Origin: Argentina anserina
Taxonomy: Eukaryota; Streptophyta; Magnoliopsida; Rosales; Rosaceae
Assembly (NCBI RefSeq): GCF_933775445.1
Contig: NC_065872.1
Location: 20,708,001-20,772,000 of the forward strand
DNA length: 64,000 nucleotides
Direction: 5' to 3'
Of the stretch, positions 25,346 to 36,722 are shown piece after piece. Position 1 is the stretch's first letter, and each line of letters opens with the position of its first letter. The notes under the pieces were generated by a model. It worked only from the letters and a program-made list of their open reading frames with translations, did not search any database and was not told the DNA's origin. The translations under genes and the position numbers were made by a program.

Positions 25346-27141
25346 ACTACCCCACACTTGGCTTTTGCTAGTCCCTTAGCAAAACAACACAAAACTCTAT
25401 TGCCCCTAAATGATTGCCTCACAATCTCAAAACACATAGCTTTCAAGTTAAAGAATTTAAATGTAAGCACATAAATTCCAAGTTTCATCAACATGGTTCT
25501 TAGTATGAATAAGTAAGAAATGAGACAATAGGCACATAACATGTTTAGTCAATTCAATCCTCCTCACAAGGCATACTCTCTTCTTTTCACTTAAATTCAT
25601 GGTTACGATTCACACACAAGTATATGCAAGAGAAAGGATAATAAAGCATCAAATAGCTTGCATATTTCATCAAATGAAAGCACTTTGTGAATAACATTAG
25701 GAAAACCTCATTTAACAACTAAGTGCACAAATGGACCAAAACCATATGCTCAACTCTTGTGATCGTCTCCACAAACCAAGATTTGCTCATTTTAAGAATC
25801 ATTAGGATCATTATACAAGGTGAATGTTTAGGCTTAGCTAAAGGCATGGAATATCAAGGAATTACAAAGGTAATCCTATAGACTTAGCAGAGTAAATACC
25901 ATCCTTATGACACCACACACCATCAAGGGCCAAATATAACAAGTTGGGCCCAAACATCATTTTAACCACAAAGTCAACATGGACAAAGGTCAAATAAACA
26001 TTTTTTAGACCTTCAATTACAACTCAACTCCAAATCACACATGGAAGACAACATCTTTTTTTTTTCCTTTTCATATATTGCCGATCTCATCATTTTTTTC
26101 ATTCATCATCATTTTTTTTTCCTTTTATTTCTTTTTCGGCATTTGCTTAAAAGCTTGTTCATATTTTCTTTTCTCATGTCTTCCACCCCACACTTATTTC
26201 ATGCATCATCACAACATCATCTCAAAAATAGTTCTGCCAAGTCTATAGGACAAGGTAGAGGTAACTATACTAAGCATGGAGATAACATAGGTGATGAAGA
26301 AAAGGCTCAATGTAGGCTCAAATGGGGTTCAACTAAGGGGTCCCAAACAGGGCACATATAGGGATACATGGCTGTTTGGCTAAAGTGGTGGTAATCCTAG
26401 AAATGATCCATAAATCCCTTTCAAAATCAGAGCATTTTATGACTTAAAAGTTTCAACAATCACAAAAGATGAGTTCTAGTAAATTCTAGAGTCCATTAAA
26501 AGCTATGGCACATAGTCATTGAATATGCAAAGAATAATGAGGTTCACAAAACAACCACGAAATTTCATATTATCACTCAAGAAGAAAGCATATATAGGCT
26601 CAAAAACTCACAGGTTGTTATGGACTTAAACTAACCAAACATGTATGTCATATTACATTCAATCAACTCTCACATGTTCATACCAAATCCACATTATCAA
26701 TGAAACTTACAATTCAATTCTTATGAAATGCAAAACCATCATCTATGCATTTAGAGACATAATCATCCTAGACTTTAGGGGCATCCTAAGACTCAAAACA
26801 ACACATTTTTTTTTCGATTTTTCAAACATTTTTTCGATTTTTTTCTTTCTTTTTTCGTTTTATATCATGAAATCAAAGCAAAAATCAGCAAACAATGATC
26901 ATGCAACCCTACCCCACACTTAGAAAATTACATTGTCCTCAATGTAAGCTCAATAATCAGAATGTAATTCATAAGTATAGACTAAGATCACACATCAATA
27001 CATATACAATTCAACCATAAGAGTGAAGGGATAAGAAAATGAAAACTCCCGTAGACGACTCCTCCACAAGTACGGTTGAAATGGGTTGCCTCCCATGCAG
27101 CGCTTGAGTTTTAAAGTCTCTCAGCCTAGACTCTCTCATGC
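25346..27141 (-). mobile_element. Athila-like 3' internal region (reverse)
   Basis: A polypurine-like AGTGTGGGGTAGT (reverse of about 25346-25360) abuts the LTR. Further upstream the phrase CATTGAGGACAATG with TAAGTGTGGGGT appears (reverse of about 26910-26945), as in the region between integrase and 3' LTR of Athila elements. The same kind of sequence is found in forward orientation at 43.9-45.7 kb. There is no reliable ORF. Confidence 0.65.
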
Positions 27142-27420
27142 TCATACATCTTTTGGCGCATCTCTCACACTCGTCTCCTCATACGTGTGCTCCTCAAAAG
27201 GTTCATAGTAGGGCTTAAGTCGATGCCCATTCACCTTGAATGTCTGACCTGTTTTGTCACTTTTAATTTCAATAGCACCATGAGCAAACACATTAGTAAC
27301 AACAAATGGACCAATCCAACGAGAACGTAATTTTCCAGGAAAAAGTTTAAGTCTAGAGTGGAATAAAAGAACTTTTTGACCATGCCTTAAATTTTTCTTA
27401 CCTCTCCTCATCATCTGTCT
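27142..27420 (-). pseudogene. Gypsy (Athila-like) integrase C-terminus
   Basis: The reverse frame reads the conserved integrase tail with [22 protein letters not shown] and VNGHRLKPY, closely parallel to the forward integrase tail at 43.6-43.85 kb. It breaks off at about 27420, where sense gag sequence of opposite orientation begins. The catalytic core is absent. Confidence 0.85.
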
Positions 27421-28320
27421 CAAGAAGGCTTGAGGTTGCTTTTGTTTCCATTTACCCTTAAGGACGATGCTAAACGTTGGTTGTACTCTCTGCCTCCGGG
27501 AATCATCACCACATGGGATGAAATGACTAGGAAGTTCTTGAAACAATTCTTCCCTGCTCAACTCACGAAAAGACTAAGGAGGGAGATTCAGAACTTCACT
27601 CAAAAGGATGGTGATTCACTCTACGAGGCATGGGAGGAATTTCAAGAACTACAAAGAAAGTGCCCTCACCATGGTATTTCGTTGGATGACTTGGTGCAAT
27701 TCTTCTATGAAGGACTCGACACCATTAACAAGAGTATGGTGGATTCGGCATGTGGCTGCACATTCATGAACAAGACCAGTCAAGAAGCTTACACCTTGAT
27801 TGATGACTTGGCTGACAACAATCGCCAATTTAGTTCTAAGGAAAAGAGAGGAAGCAAGAGCCGTGGAGTGTATGACGTTGATACAAGGAATCAAATGGCT
27901 ACTTTAGAAAGAAAGCTTGATGTTCTAGTTAAGGCATTCAATGGTTCGACCATCAACACTCAAGCGTGTGGCATTTGTTCATTCAAGGACCACACCACCG
28001 AGAATTGTCCAAATGGTGCAATAACTGAAGAGGAGTTGAACTTCATGGGGCAACAAAGGCCTAGGTACGATCCATACTCGAACACATACAACCCTGGACT
28101 TAGAGATCATCCAAATTTTCGTTGGAACAACAATGCTCAACCGTCCAATACTCAAGGTCAAGGACCTCGTCCTTCAGGTTTGTTTGTGAGGCCTCAGGTA
28201 CCTCAAGGTTCTGTTCCCTTTAACTCTAACGTTCATGGTTCAAATAATGCACCTGCACCTAACTATGATGAACTTTTGAAGTCTCTTGCTCAAGGGCAAC
28301 AGTATGTGCACAAGGTTGAT
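27421..28320 (+). pseudogene. Gypsy (Athila-like) gag, 5'-truncated
   Basis: An open frame of about 300 codons carries the retrotransposon gag domain ([37 protein letters not shown]). This is followed by a Cys/His segment (CGICSFKDHTTENC) and a proline/asparagine-rich tail. The N-terminal part of gag is missing at the 27.42-kb junction. The 3' end runs into a reverse-strand LTR at about 28309, so no protease or RT follows. The frame is intact over its length, suggesting a fairly young rearrangement. Confidence 0.85.
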
Positions 28321-29459
28321 CATCATTTTATGTAGAAATGAGGTGCTATATATAGAGGAAGAAACCCAAGGGAGGATGGCCACAAAGTCCACAAAGTTGA
28401 AACCAAATTGGTTGAGGTTTCCTAGATTCGGCAGATTTGACCTTTGTCCCTTGTTGTGGCCATAACTTTCTCTAGAAAATAGATATTGAGATGATTCCAA
28501 CTGGCAATTTCAACTAGACTTCCGTGGCTTTTCATCCATATATCATGCACGTTCTCAATCATTCTGAGCTGTCCAGGAGAACTCGTCAAAGTTGGATGAT
28601 CTGCAGTGCCAGAATTCTGATTTCTATAAGGATTGCATATCTTTTGCATTAATTGCATATCTTCTTCCTCCTTTAATGCTGATTTCTTTTGCACAAATTT
28701 CTTCCTTTGAATTAGGGAGGCAGCAAAAGTCTTAATTGTTGCAGCCATGTTTGATTTTTCTTACCTCTCCTCATTAAATTTGCTGCATGCCTTCTTTGAC
28801 ATTCTTTGGTGCAGGGATTTATGGAGATTCTGATCATATTTGTGCTCTATATGCAGGAGAAACAAGGTCCCAAGTTTCCCTCATAGCCCTTGGATCAAAA
28901 GCAAATCAATGGCTGAGATAATTCTGTCGAGTTCACTGGACCTCCGATCAATGATTCGGTCATATCTCCCTGTAGGAATAAGATATTGATTTGATTCCAA
29001 ATCCTACAGAAACTAGACTCAAAATCCTTTTTATCCATATAAGGTACGTCTTCTAACTCGATCGGAGCTATCCAGGGGAGCCCATCGAAGTTGGACTACA
29101 AATCATGACAGCATTTTCATTCTTGCATGGATTGGGCTTTTAAGTGTATCTTCTTCTCTTTCCTTGTGGAACTAGGATCGCTTTCCTTCTCCAACATGGA
29201 TTTGTATTTCCTAATAAGAATAAGTATGTTAGAAACAAAGAAATACGAAAGGATGAATCCTACTCGAACAAGGAATCATATCTCAACAAGGATTATTAAC
29301 ACTTAGCACGATTTCATCATCAATTCATTCATAATTGATATAAGCTCTACCTAGACACTTATTCATACAAAATAAACTAAAACATACTAAATAAGAGGTA
29401 ACAAAGAGTAAGAATAGGGCATAAACGCATTAAGAACGTCACACTTTGTGCTCCTATCA
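28309..29459 (-). mobile_element. Athila-like LTR copy (reverse), 3'-truncated
   Basis: Read in reverse, it starts TGATAGGAGCACAAAG at 29459 and matches the 17899 LTR through U3 to just past the second TATA box (TATATATAGCACC). It stops at the gag junction. It has one copy of the 44-bp U3 unit. Confidence 0.8.
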
Positions 29460-31415
29460 CAAACAAATAACATAAGAACAAAGGTAACAAAATCTACTCT
29501 CAATCTTGTTCGTGCCGGAAGTATCATAGTTCATCTTAAATTTGATCATGCATCAAGTTCCTACTTGGTTCCTAATACATAGATATTATCGAGCTCAACT
29601 ACTTGTCTTGCTATGAAATCTAACATACCAATTCATCATGCAATTACGTATCACAAAGAGAAATCAACATGTTTAAAGCACTTATCCAATGTCGAACTTA
29701 AGATCATAATCGGTGGAGGAACACAAAGGGGACAAACAATTAATCAACTACTTGTATCAAAATTGTTTTTAACTTTGAATGATTAACATATGCGACATCA
29801 ACTACTTGTCTTAATCACACATGCAATATAAGAACACACCGAAAATTAACTAAGAACATAAATCGAAACTCATGGCATAAAACCTAAAATCATTGAATAA
29901 AAATAGAAAACCTTAATTCATCATGTCATTCGAAAATTACAAATATCTCATAGACAAGAATAAAAATAACTTTAACAAAACCTAAACATAAATCATCCAA
30001 GAACAAGAACATAAAAACCCGAAAACTAAACATGAAGATCATAGAGTTACACTTTATAATTCTCCTCCAAGGTTCCTTACAGTGGTAGCACAAGATCTTC
30101 AAGAGAATGGTATCCTAGGCTCCCAAGCTTTGGACAGAAAATATGGTGAAGGGTGGTGAATTCGGATTCTATGATGCTTGGTGAATGAAAGTGTTTAGGC
30201 AGAGCTTTGGCAAGTCTTGTGAGCAAGGTTGATGATCTTTTTCTGTGGAATTGAGGTGCTATATATAGAGGAAGAAACCCAAGGGAGGATGGCCACAAAG
30301 TCCACAAAGTTGAAACCAAATTGGTTGAGGTTTCCAAGATTCGGCAGATCTGACCTTTGTCCCTTGTTGTGGACATAACTTTCTCTAGAAAATAGATATT
30401 GAGATGATTCCAACTGGCAAATTCAACTAGACTTCCGTGGCTTTTCATCCATATAAGGTAGATGTTCTCAATCCTTTTGAGCTGTCTAGGAGAACTCGTC
30501 AAAGTTGGATGATCTGCAGTGCCAGAATTCTGATTTCTATAAGGATTGCATATCTTTTGCATTAATTGCATATCTTCTTCCTCCTTTAATGCTGATTTCT
30601 TCTGCACAAATTTCTTCCTTTGAATTAGGGAGGCAGCAAAAGTCTTAATTGTTGCAGCCATGTTTGATTTTTCTTACCTCTCCTCATTAAATTTGCTGCA
30701 TGCCTTCTTTGACTTTCTTGCCTCTTCTCATTTAATTTGCTGCATGCCTTCTTTGACATTCTTTGGTGCAGGGATTTATGGAGATTCTGATCATATTTGT
30801 GCTCTATATGCAGGACAAACAAGGTCCCAAGTTTCCCTCATAACCCTTGGATCAAAAGCAAATCAATGGCTGAGATAATTCCGCCGAGCTCACCTGACCT
30901 CCGAGTAATGATTTGGTCATATCTCCCTGTAGGAATAAGATATTGATTTGATTCCAAATCCTACAGAAACTAGACTCAAAATCCTTTTTATCCATATAAG
31001 GTACGTCTTCTAACGCAATCGGAGCTATCCAGGGGAGCCCGTCGAAGTTGGACTACGAATCTTGACAGCATTTTCATTCTTGCATTGATTGGGCTTTTAA
31101 GTGCAAATCTTCTCTTTCCTTGTGGAACTAGGATTGCTTTCCTTCTCCAACATGGATTTGTATTTCCTAATAAGAATAAGTATGTTAGAAACAAAGAAAT
31201 ATGAAAGGATGAATCCTACTCGAACAAGGAATCATATCTCAACAAGGATTATTAACACTTAGCACGATTTCATCATCAATTCACTCATAATTGATATAAG
31301 CTCTACCTAGACACTTATTCTTACAAAAGAAACTAAAACATACTAAATAAGAGGTAACAAAGAGTAAGAATAGGGCATAATCACATTAAGAACGTCACAC
31401 TTTGTGCTCCTATCA
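29460..31415 (-). mobile_element. Athila-like LTR copy (reverse), missing its 3' end
   Basis: Read in reverse from 31415 it matches the same LTR family, including both promoter modules and two 44-bp units. It runs into the R/U5 region but lacks about the last 200 bp present in the 33247-35560 copy. Its inner end abuts the outer end of the 28309-29459 copy. Confidence 0.75.
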
Positions 31416-31810
31416 ACTAGTCCATGAACAACTAAGGTTGGATCATGCAATTTAAGTTCCAAATCAGTAACCTATATGCATAGACACTTAACACATTCAA
31501 GTCTTGCCACTCGGCTTCATTGAAATCTAACATGTTCATCTTACCATACCATACCAAAGCCATGCATATTGAATTCATTAAGTATGTCACCTACTTAACC
31601 CCCAATCATGCAATTTCGAAAATCACATAGAAAAGATAAACATGTTCATAGCATAAGTCTTTAATCCAACAACCTAAATATCATGCTACAATCGTATACA
31701 TAACATAAAGATATCGAAATTGATCATACATGGTACACGGCAGAAACCAAAACAGAAAATTCATAAAACCAAAACATGGATTCGAAGAAGTTCGAAACCC
31801 CTTAATATTT
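31416..31810 (-). mobile_element. Fragment of the short-U3 LTR subfamily (reverse)
   Basis: The reverse strand resembles the downstream part of the LTR at 15635 (segments around ACATGCTTAATGAATTC and AAGAGTTGAATGTGTTAAG). Its ends are approximate; it abuts SIRE-like gag sequence near 31810. Confidence 0.6.
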
Positions 31811-32987
31811 CTCACATTCGGTTTGATTTCATCATTTGAAAGAGACCCTGCTTGATCATTCATATAGTTAGTGTAAATGCTAGAATTTGTGTTAGAATGA
31901 GACTCACCAAGATATATGAGATCAATTCTATCATTATAGGTTTTCCCGAGCTTAAGATATCTGATAATGCTTGTGAGCTCATCTGAAATTTTCCATACTC
32001 ATCCTTCGATTTATTGAGTAAAGCATGTAGTTCATCAATTTTAGAATTAAGTAATGTAATGAATCTATCATTTCCAATTATCTCTGTTTGAAGCACCTTA
32101 AGCTTGGCAAGTAGACTTTTTCTATCAATTTCTGAATCTTCATTGTTCATGTTAACACCAACTTCTCTATTTTTTCTTACTACTAACTCATCGTTTTCAA
32201 TCTCCCAGTTTTGTTTCTCCACTTGTAATCTTTCAACTTGGCGCTTCAACGTTTCATTTTTCTCTGATGTTAGTTCAACAGCCTTTTTGACCTTCACATG
32301 ATATTCCATTAGCTCATCCTCTTCTTCACCCACATAGTCATCTTCCGCATCCTCGTAGTTATTTTCATCATAATCTAAATAATCAAGAGGAAAAGAGGAA
32401 ACAAGAGCAAGAGTTTTGTTCCCTTTTGAGGAATTATCTTCATCATCATTCCAAGAAGTCTTATATGCCTTATTTCGTGAATCAGACTTTTTATTTCCAC
32501 AGTTAGTAGAAATGTGGCCATAGCCACCACAAAGATAACACTGAGTTCTATAATTGTGATTACTATTGTTTCCGGCTTCATTTTTCTTTTGAAAAGAATT
32601 ATCAGTACATTTGTCATAACATTTATTATTTCCATTGAATTTTCTTTTTGAATTCTGATTATTTCGCACATTAGAATTAGAATTTCTCTGTTTCAAAATA
32701 CGTTTAAATTCTTTTGTCAAAAGCAACAATTCACTATTTTCAAAATCATCAAAAATTTTGGACACATTTAAAGCAATATTTTTAGAACTTGTACCTTCAG
32801 GTTTTTCATCATCTGTCCCATGCCTTTAGATTTCCGATCAAATCATGTTACCTTAACTTTATCTCTTTTAAATCACTTTTAAGGCTTTGTGATTTGATTA
32901 CCTTAATTTCATCTTTTTTTCATCCCAATCATCTTCGTCTTTCAATTTAGAGGAAGACCCTTCTGGAGCTTTTTTATCTGTGGCCAT
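31811..32987 (-). pseudogene. SIRE-like Copia gag, internally deleted
   Basis: The reverse frame 32765-31860 has an Asn/Lys-rich stretch, a CCHC zinc knuckle (CYLCGGYGHISTNC, CX2CX4HX4C), acidic runs and a long coiled-coil segment, the layout of SIRE-type gag. A start codon at 32987 begins a lysine/acid-rich N-terminus, but stops and a deletion near 32770-32900 remove most of the gag core. The frame ends against an LTR fragment. It is non-functional. Confidence 0.75.
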
Positions 32988-33145
32988 CACCGAAGCTTTC
33001 CAGCCACGTTCCACACTCCTTCAGGCATTGAGCAAAATCCATTGGAAGTTTCCATTGAGCAAAATCCATTCATTTGAGCATGGGTGGTTGATTCAACGCA
33101 TGTCGTTCCATCGTTAGCTAGATCTACTGGACACCTCCAACACCT

Positions 33146-33157
33146 GCTCTGATGCCA
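33146..33157 (-). other. Copia primer-binding site
   Basis: The reverse strand reads TGGCATCAGAGC, one mismatch from the initiator-tRNA-Met complement. It lies 159 bases upstream of the gag start at 32987 and next to an LTR end (TTTTCA at 33160). Confidence 0.75.
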
Positions 33158-33246
33158 AATGAAAATACTTGATAAAACGTTAAGAGAGAATGCAGTGGAA
33201 TTATTTGATGAAATTTACTTCACTATTGAATATAATATTACAACGT

Positions 33247-35560
33247 TGATCGGTTCAATTACTCGACATCAATATTAACCATGTAAACATCGTTAGTAGT
33301 ATAAAGCAAGAGGGTATCGTTCACAAACTGGGGATCCATCTAGGGCAAAGAATCACAAACATTTAACAATGAATTCATAAGAGTTTAAAAGATTTGAGAT
33401 AGGTTTCGAAAAGGATATAAAATAAACCTAAACTAATATATACATGTGATCAACCAACCAACACATCAAAATTACCAAAAAAAATAACATAAGAACAAAG
33501 GAAACGAAATCTAATCTCAATTAAGTTCATGTCGTAGGATTCATTATACATCCTAGAATCGGTTATGTAGTTAAGTTCCTCCCAAGGTTCCTAACTCAAT
33601 GATACTTTAACACATTCGAACTTAGCCTCAGCCTCATTCGAGATCAAACATACTAACCCATCATGCAACCCAGTCACATAAAGAATTTAACTTATTCAAA
33701 TGCATAAGTCTAACCGAACCTAGGCAATAATCGGTGAAGGTGACAAAGAAAAAACAATTAATCAACTCCCAAGTATCAAAATCATTTATAACTTTGGATT
33801 ATTACACATGTAACGTCAACTTCCGGGTATCAATCACACAGATAAGTAAGAACACACCGAAAATCCTTTAAATAAATCAACATAAACTCACGGCATAAAA
33901 CCTAAAATCATTGAATAAAAATCGAAAACCTTAATTCATCATGTCATTCGAAAGTTACAAATTTCTCATAGACAAGAATAAAAATAACTTTAACAAAACC
34001 TAAACAGAAATCATCCAAGAACAAGAACATAAAAACCCAAAAACTAAACATGAAAATCATAGAGTTACACTTTATAATTCTCCTCCCAAGGTTCCTTACA
34101 AAGGTAGCACATAATCTTCAAGAGTATGTTATCCTAGGCTCCCAAGCTTTGGACAGAAAATATGGAGAAGGGTGGTGAGTTCGGATTCTATGGTTCTTGG
34201 TGAATGAAAGTGTTTGGGCAGAATTTTGGCTAATCTTGTGTGCAAGGTTGATGATTCATTTCTGTGGAAATTATGGTGCTATATATAGAGGAAAAACCCA
34301 AGGGAGGTTGGCCACAAAGTCCACAAAGTTGAAACCAAATTGATTTAGGTTTCCTAGATTTTCTCAATTCGGCAGAGCTGACCTTTGTGCCTTGTTGTCG
34401 CCATAACTCTCGCTAGAAATAGCTATTGAGGTGATTCCACTTGCATTGGAAAATAGACTTCCGTAGATTTTCATCCATATATCATATTTTGTCTGAATCA
34501 TCTTGAGCTGTCCAGGGGAGTCCGTCAAAGATGGATGACGTGCACTTGCAAGATTTTAATAAGGATTGAATATTAATTGCATATCTTCTTCCTCTTTAAA
34601 TGCTGATTTTTTTTGCACGAATTTCCTCTTTTGAATTTGGGAGGCAGTAAGAATTTTCTTGGTTGCAGTCTTGTTTGATTTTTCTTACCTCTTCCTATTT
34701 ATTTGTTGTTGCATGACTTCTTTGACTTTCTTACCTCTTCTCATTTATTTGTTGCATGACTTCTTTGACTTTATTTGGTGCAAGAATTTATGGTGATTCA
34801 GATATAGATATGTGCCTCTATATATAGGAGAAACAAGGCCCCAATGTTCCCTCACAGCCCTTGGATCAAAAACAAATCAATGGCTGAGATATTTCTGCCG
34901 AGCCCACTGGATCTCCGAGTAATGATTCAGTCATATCTCCCTGTAGGAATAATATATTGATTCGATTCCAAATCCTACAAAAAAAATAGACTCGTATAGC
35001 TTTCCATCCATATAAGGAACATCTTCTTATTCGATTTGAGCTATCCACGGGAGCCCGTCAAAGTTGGACTACAAATCCTGACAACGTTTTGATTCTTGCT
35101 TGCATTGGGCTTCTAAGTACATATGTTATTCTCTTTGATAATTCTGATTTATATGCATGAAAATATCTTCATATACACCTTGAAAATCCATCTCCAATTT
35201 GGTTTTGAAATCCAACTCCCAATAGGAAACCATCGATGTCGCACGGCCTCTCCTTATCCTACTAGGAAACTGATTTTTAGTCTCTCCTCTTTCCTTGCGT
35301 AACTAGGATTGTTTTTCTTCTCCAACATGGATTTGTCTTTCCTAATAAAAATATGTACGTTAGAAACAAAGAAATAGAAAAGGATGAATCCTACTCGAAC
35401 AAATAATCATATCTCAACAAAGATTATTAACACTTGACACGATTTCATCATCAATTCACTGATTCATACAAAAGAAACTAAAACATACTTAATAAGAGGT
35501 AACAAAGAGTAAGAATAGGGCATAAACGCATTAAGAACGTCAAATTTTGTGCTCCTATCA
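33247..35560 (-). mobile_element. Athila-like solo LTR (reverse) within the SIRE LTR
   Basis: Complete 2314-bp LTR: in reverse it starts TGATAGGAGCACAAAA at 35560 and ends AATTGAACCGATCA at 33247. The flanking pentamers are AACGT and AACGA, matching at 4 of 5 positions, consistent with an aged target duplication. No internal element remains. Confidence 0.8.
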
Positions 35561-35659
35561 AACGACAACTTATGATCAATCGTAATGAATTCTCAAAAGT
35601 AAAATTATTTCACATTCACACTTAAAGAACACGATCAGGTGTAACACAAGGCCAGTATG

Positions 35660-35749
35660 GTCTTTGTTGCCACAAAGGTCGTAGACGCCACAAAGGTCAT
35701 CGATGCCACTAAGGTCCTTGATGCCACCAAGGTAGTCGATGCCACTAAG
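35660..35749 (+). repeat. 18-bp minisatellite, five units
   Basis: Five consecutive exact 18-bp units share GATGCCACYAAGGT-type sequence. In one forward frame they would read VDATK(V/I/L) repeats. The array lies in the SIRE-like LTR and probably is not coding. Confidence 0.9.
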
Positions 35750-36123
35750 GGCTTGAAGCCACACAAGTCACCAATAAAGATCAACAACCCCTCCTATTTA
35801 ATCTTATCATTTCCAAAAAAAGCTTATCAAAATAAAGAGAGAATATAAACCTATATGGCAAGAGACCTCAAGACATAAAGCTTTCTTGGTTCGATTAGGA
35901 AACCTTTTCATTCCTTTGCAAATCGGATGAAGACTTCTCCAATGCTCTTTCTTTGTAGGTCATGTTCCTTTGATCTCCATCAACACATGGAGGCCAATGT
36001 ATCTTCAATCAATAAATAACAATTCGGAGATATATGATACCTGCACATATGGACAAGAAATAATAATGAAATTCACAAGTGAAATTACAAAGGCTAGGCC
36101 ATCATCAAATCAGCGTGGAGGGA

Positions 36124-36722
36124 TGATAGGAGTACAAAGTGTGACGTTCTTAATGCGTTTATGTCATATTCTTACTATTTGTTACCTCTTAGGATTTGAA
36201 ATCAAATTAATATCTTATTCCTATAGGGAGATATGATCTGTTTGTTATCTAAGATGCGCTAAGTAATTAGATAAGAGATGAATCAATGAAGTGGTAAGAT
36301 TGAGAAGGACATGTTACCTTGTAATTTCTAAGCGCTAAGATAGGATTACCAAGCCATGTTTCGAGTTAGGGATGCGCTAAGTAACCTAGTTCGGCATTAG
36401 ATTGTTGTTTGTTCACTCAATACTTGTCCGCTAAGACTCGGTGTTTGCATAGCATGAGATTATGATTTTGAAGCTATTTGTGACGTTTTGTTTGGTGATG
36501 TTTATGTGTTGGTTGGTTGATCACATGTATATATTAGTTTAGGTTTATTTTCTGTTCGATCCGATCCTATATCAAATCTTTATATCTCTTATGAATTTGT
36601 TGTTAAATGTTTCTTATTCTTTACCCTAGTTGGATCACAAACCGGATAATGATACCCTCTTACTTTATACTACTAACGATGCTTACAGGATTAATATTGA
36701 TCTCGAGTAATCGAACTAATCA
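36124..36722 (+). mobile_element. Internally deleted Athila-like solo LTR with perfect target duplication
   Basis: It starts TGATAGGAGTACAAAG and ends TCGAACTAATCA, only 599 bp long. The first about 65 bp and the last about 490 bp match the 17899 LTR, with a short piece of U3 between them. AGGGA flanks both sides (36119-36123 and 36723-36727), a perfect 5-bp target duplication. The clean duplication shows the deletion happened within the LTR, before or after insertion. Confidence 0.85.

Larger units (their letters stand above)
33160..36118 (-). mobile_element. SIRE-like 5' LTR (reverse), interrupted by a solo LTR
   Basis: The LTR end (…TTTTCA, reverse of 33160) abuts the primer-binding site. 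The LTR sequence resumes beyond an inserted Athila-like LTR at 35561 and includes an 18-bp minisatellite. The far boundary (about 36118) is a guess. The Copia LTR call follows from the adjacent primer site and gag. Confidence 0.55.

Noticed and set aside
35657..35848. Possible small repeat protein gene
   Set aside because: The frame is made by an 18-bp minisatellite in an LTR, without promoter or conserved flanks.
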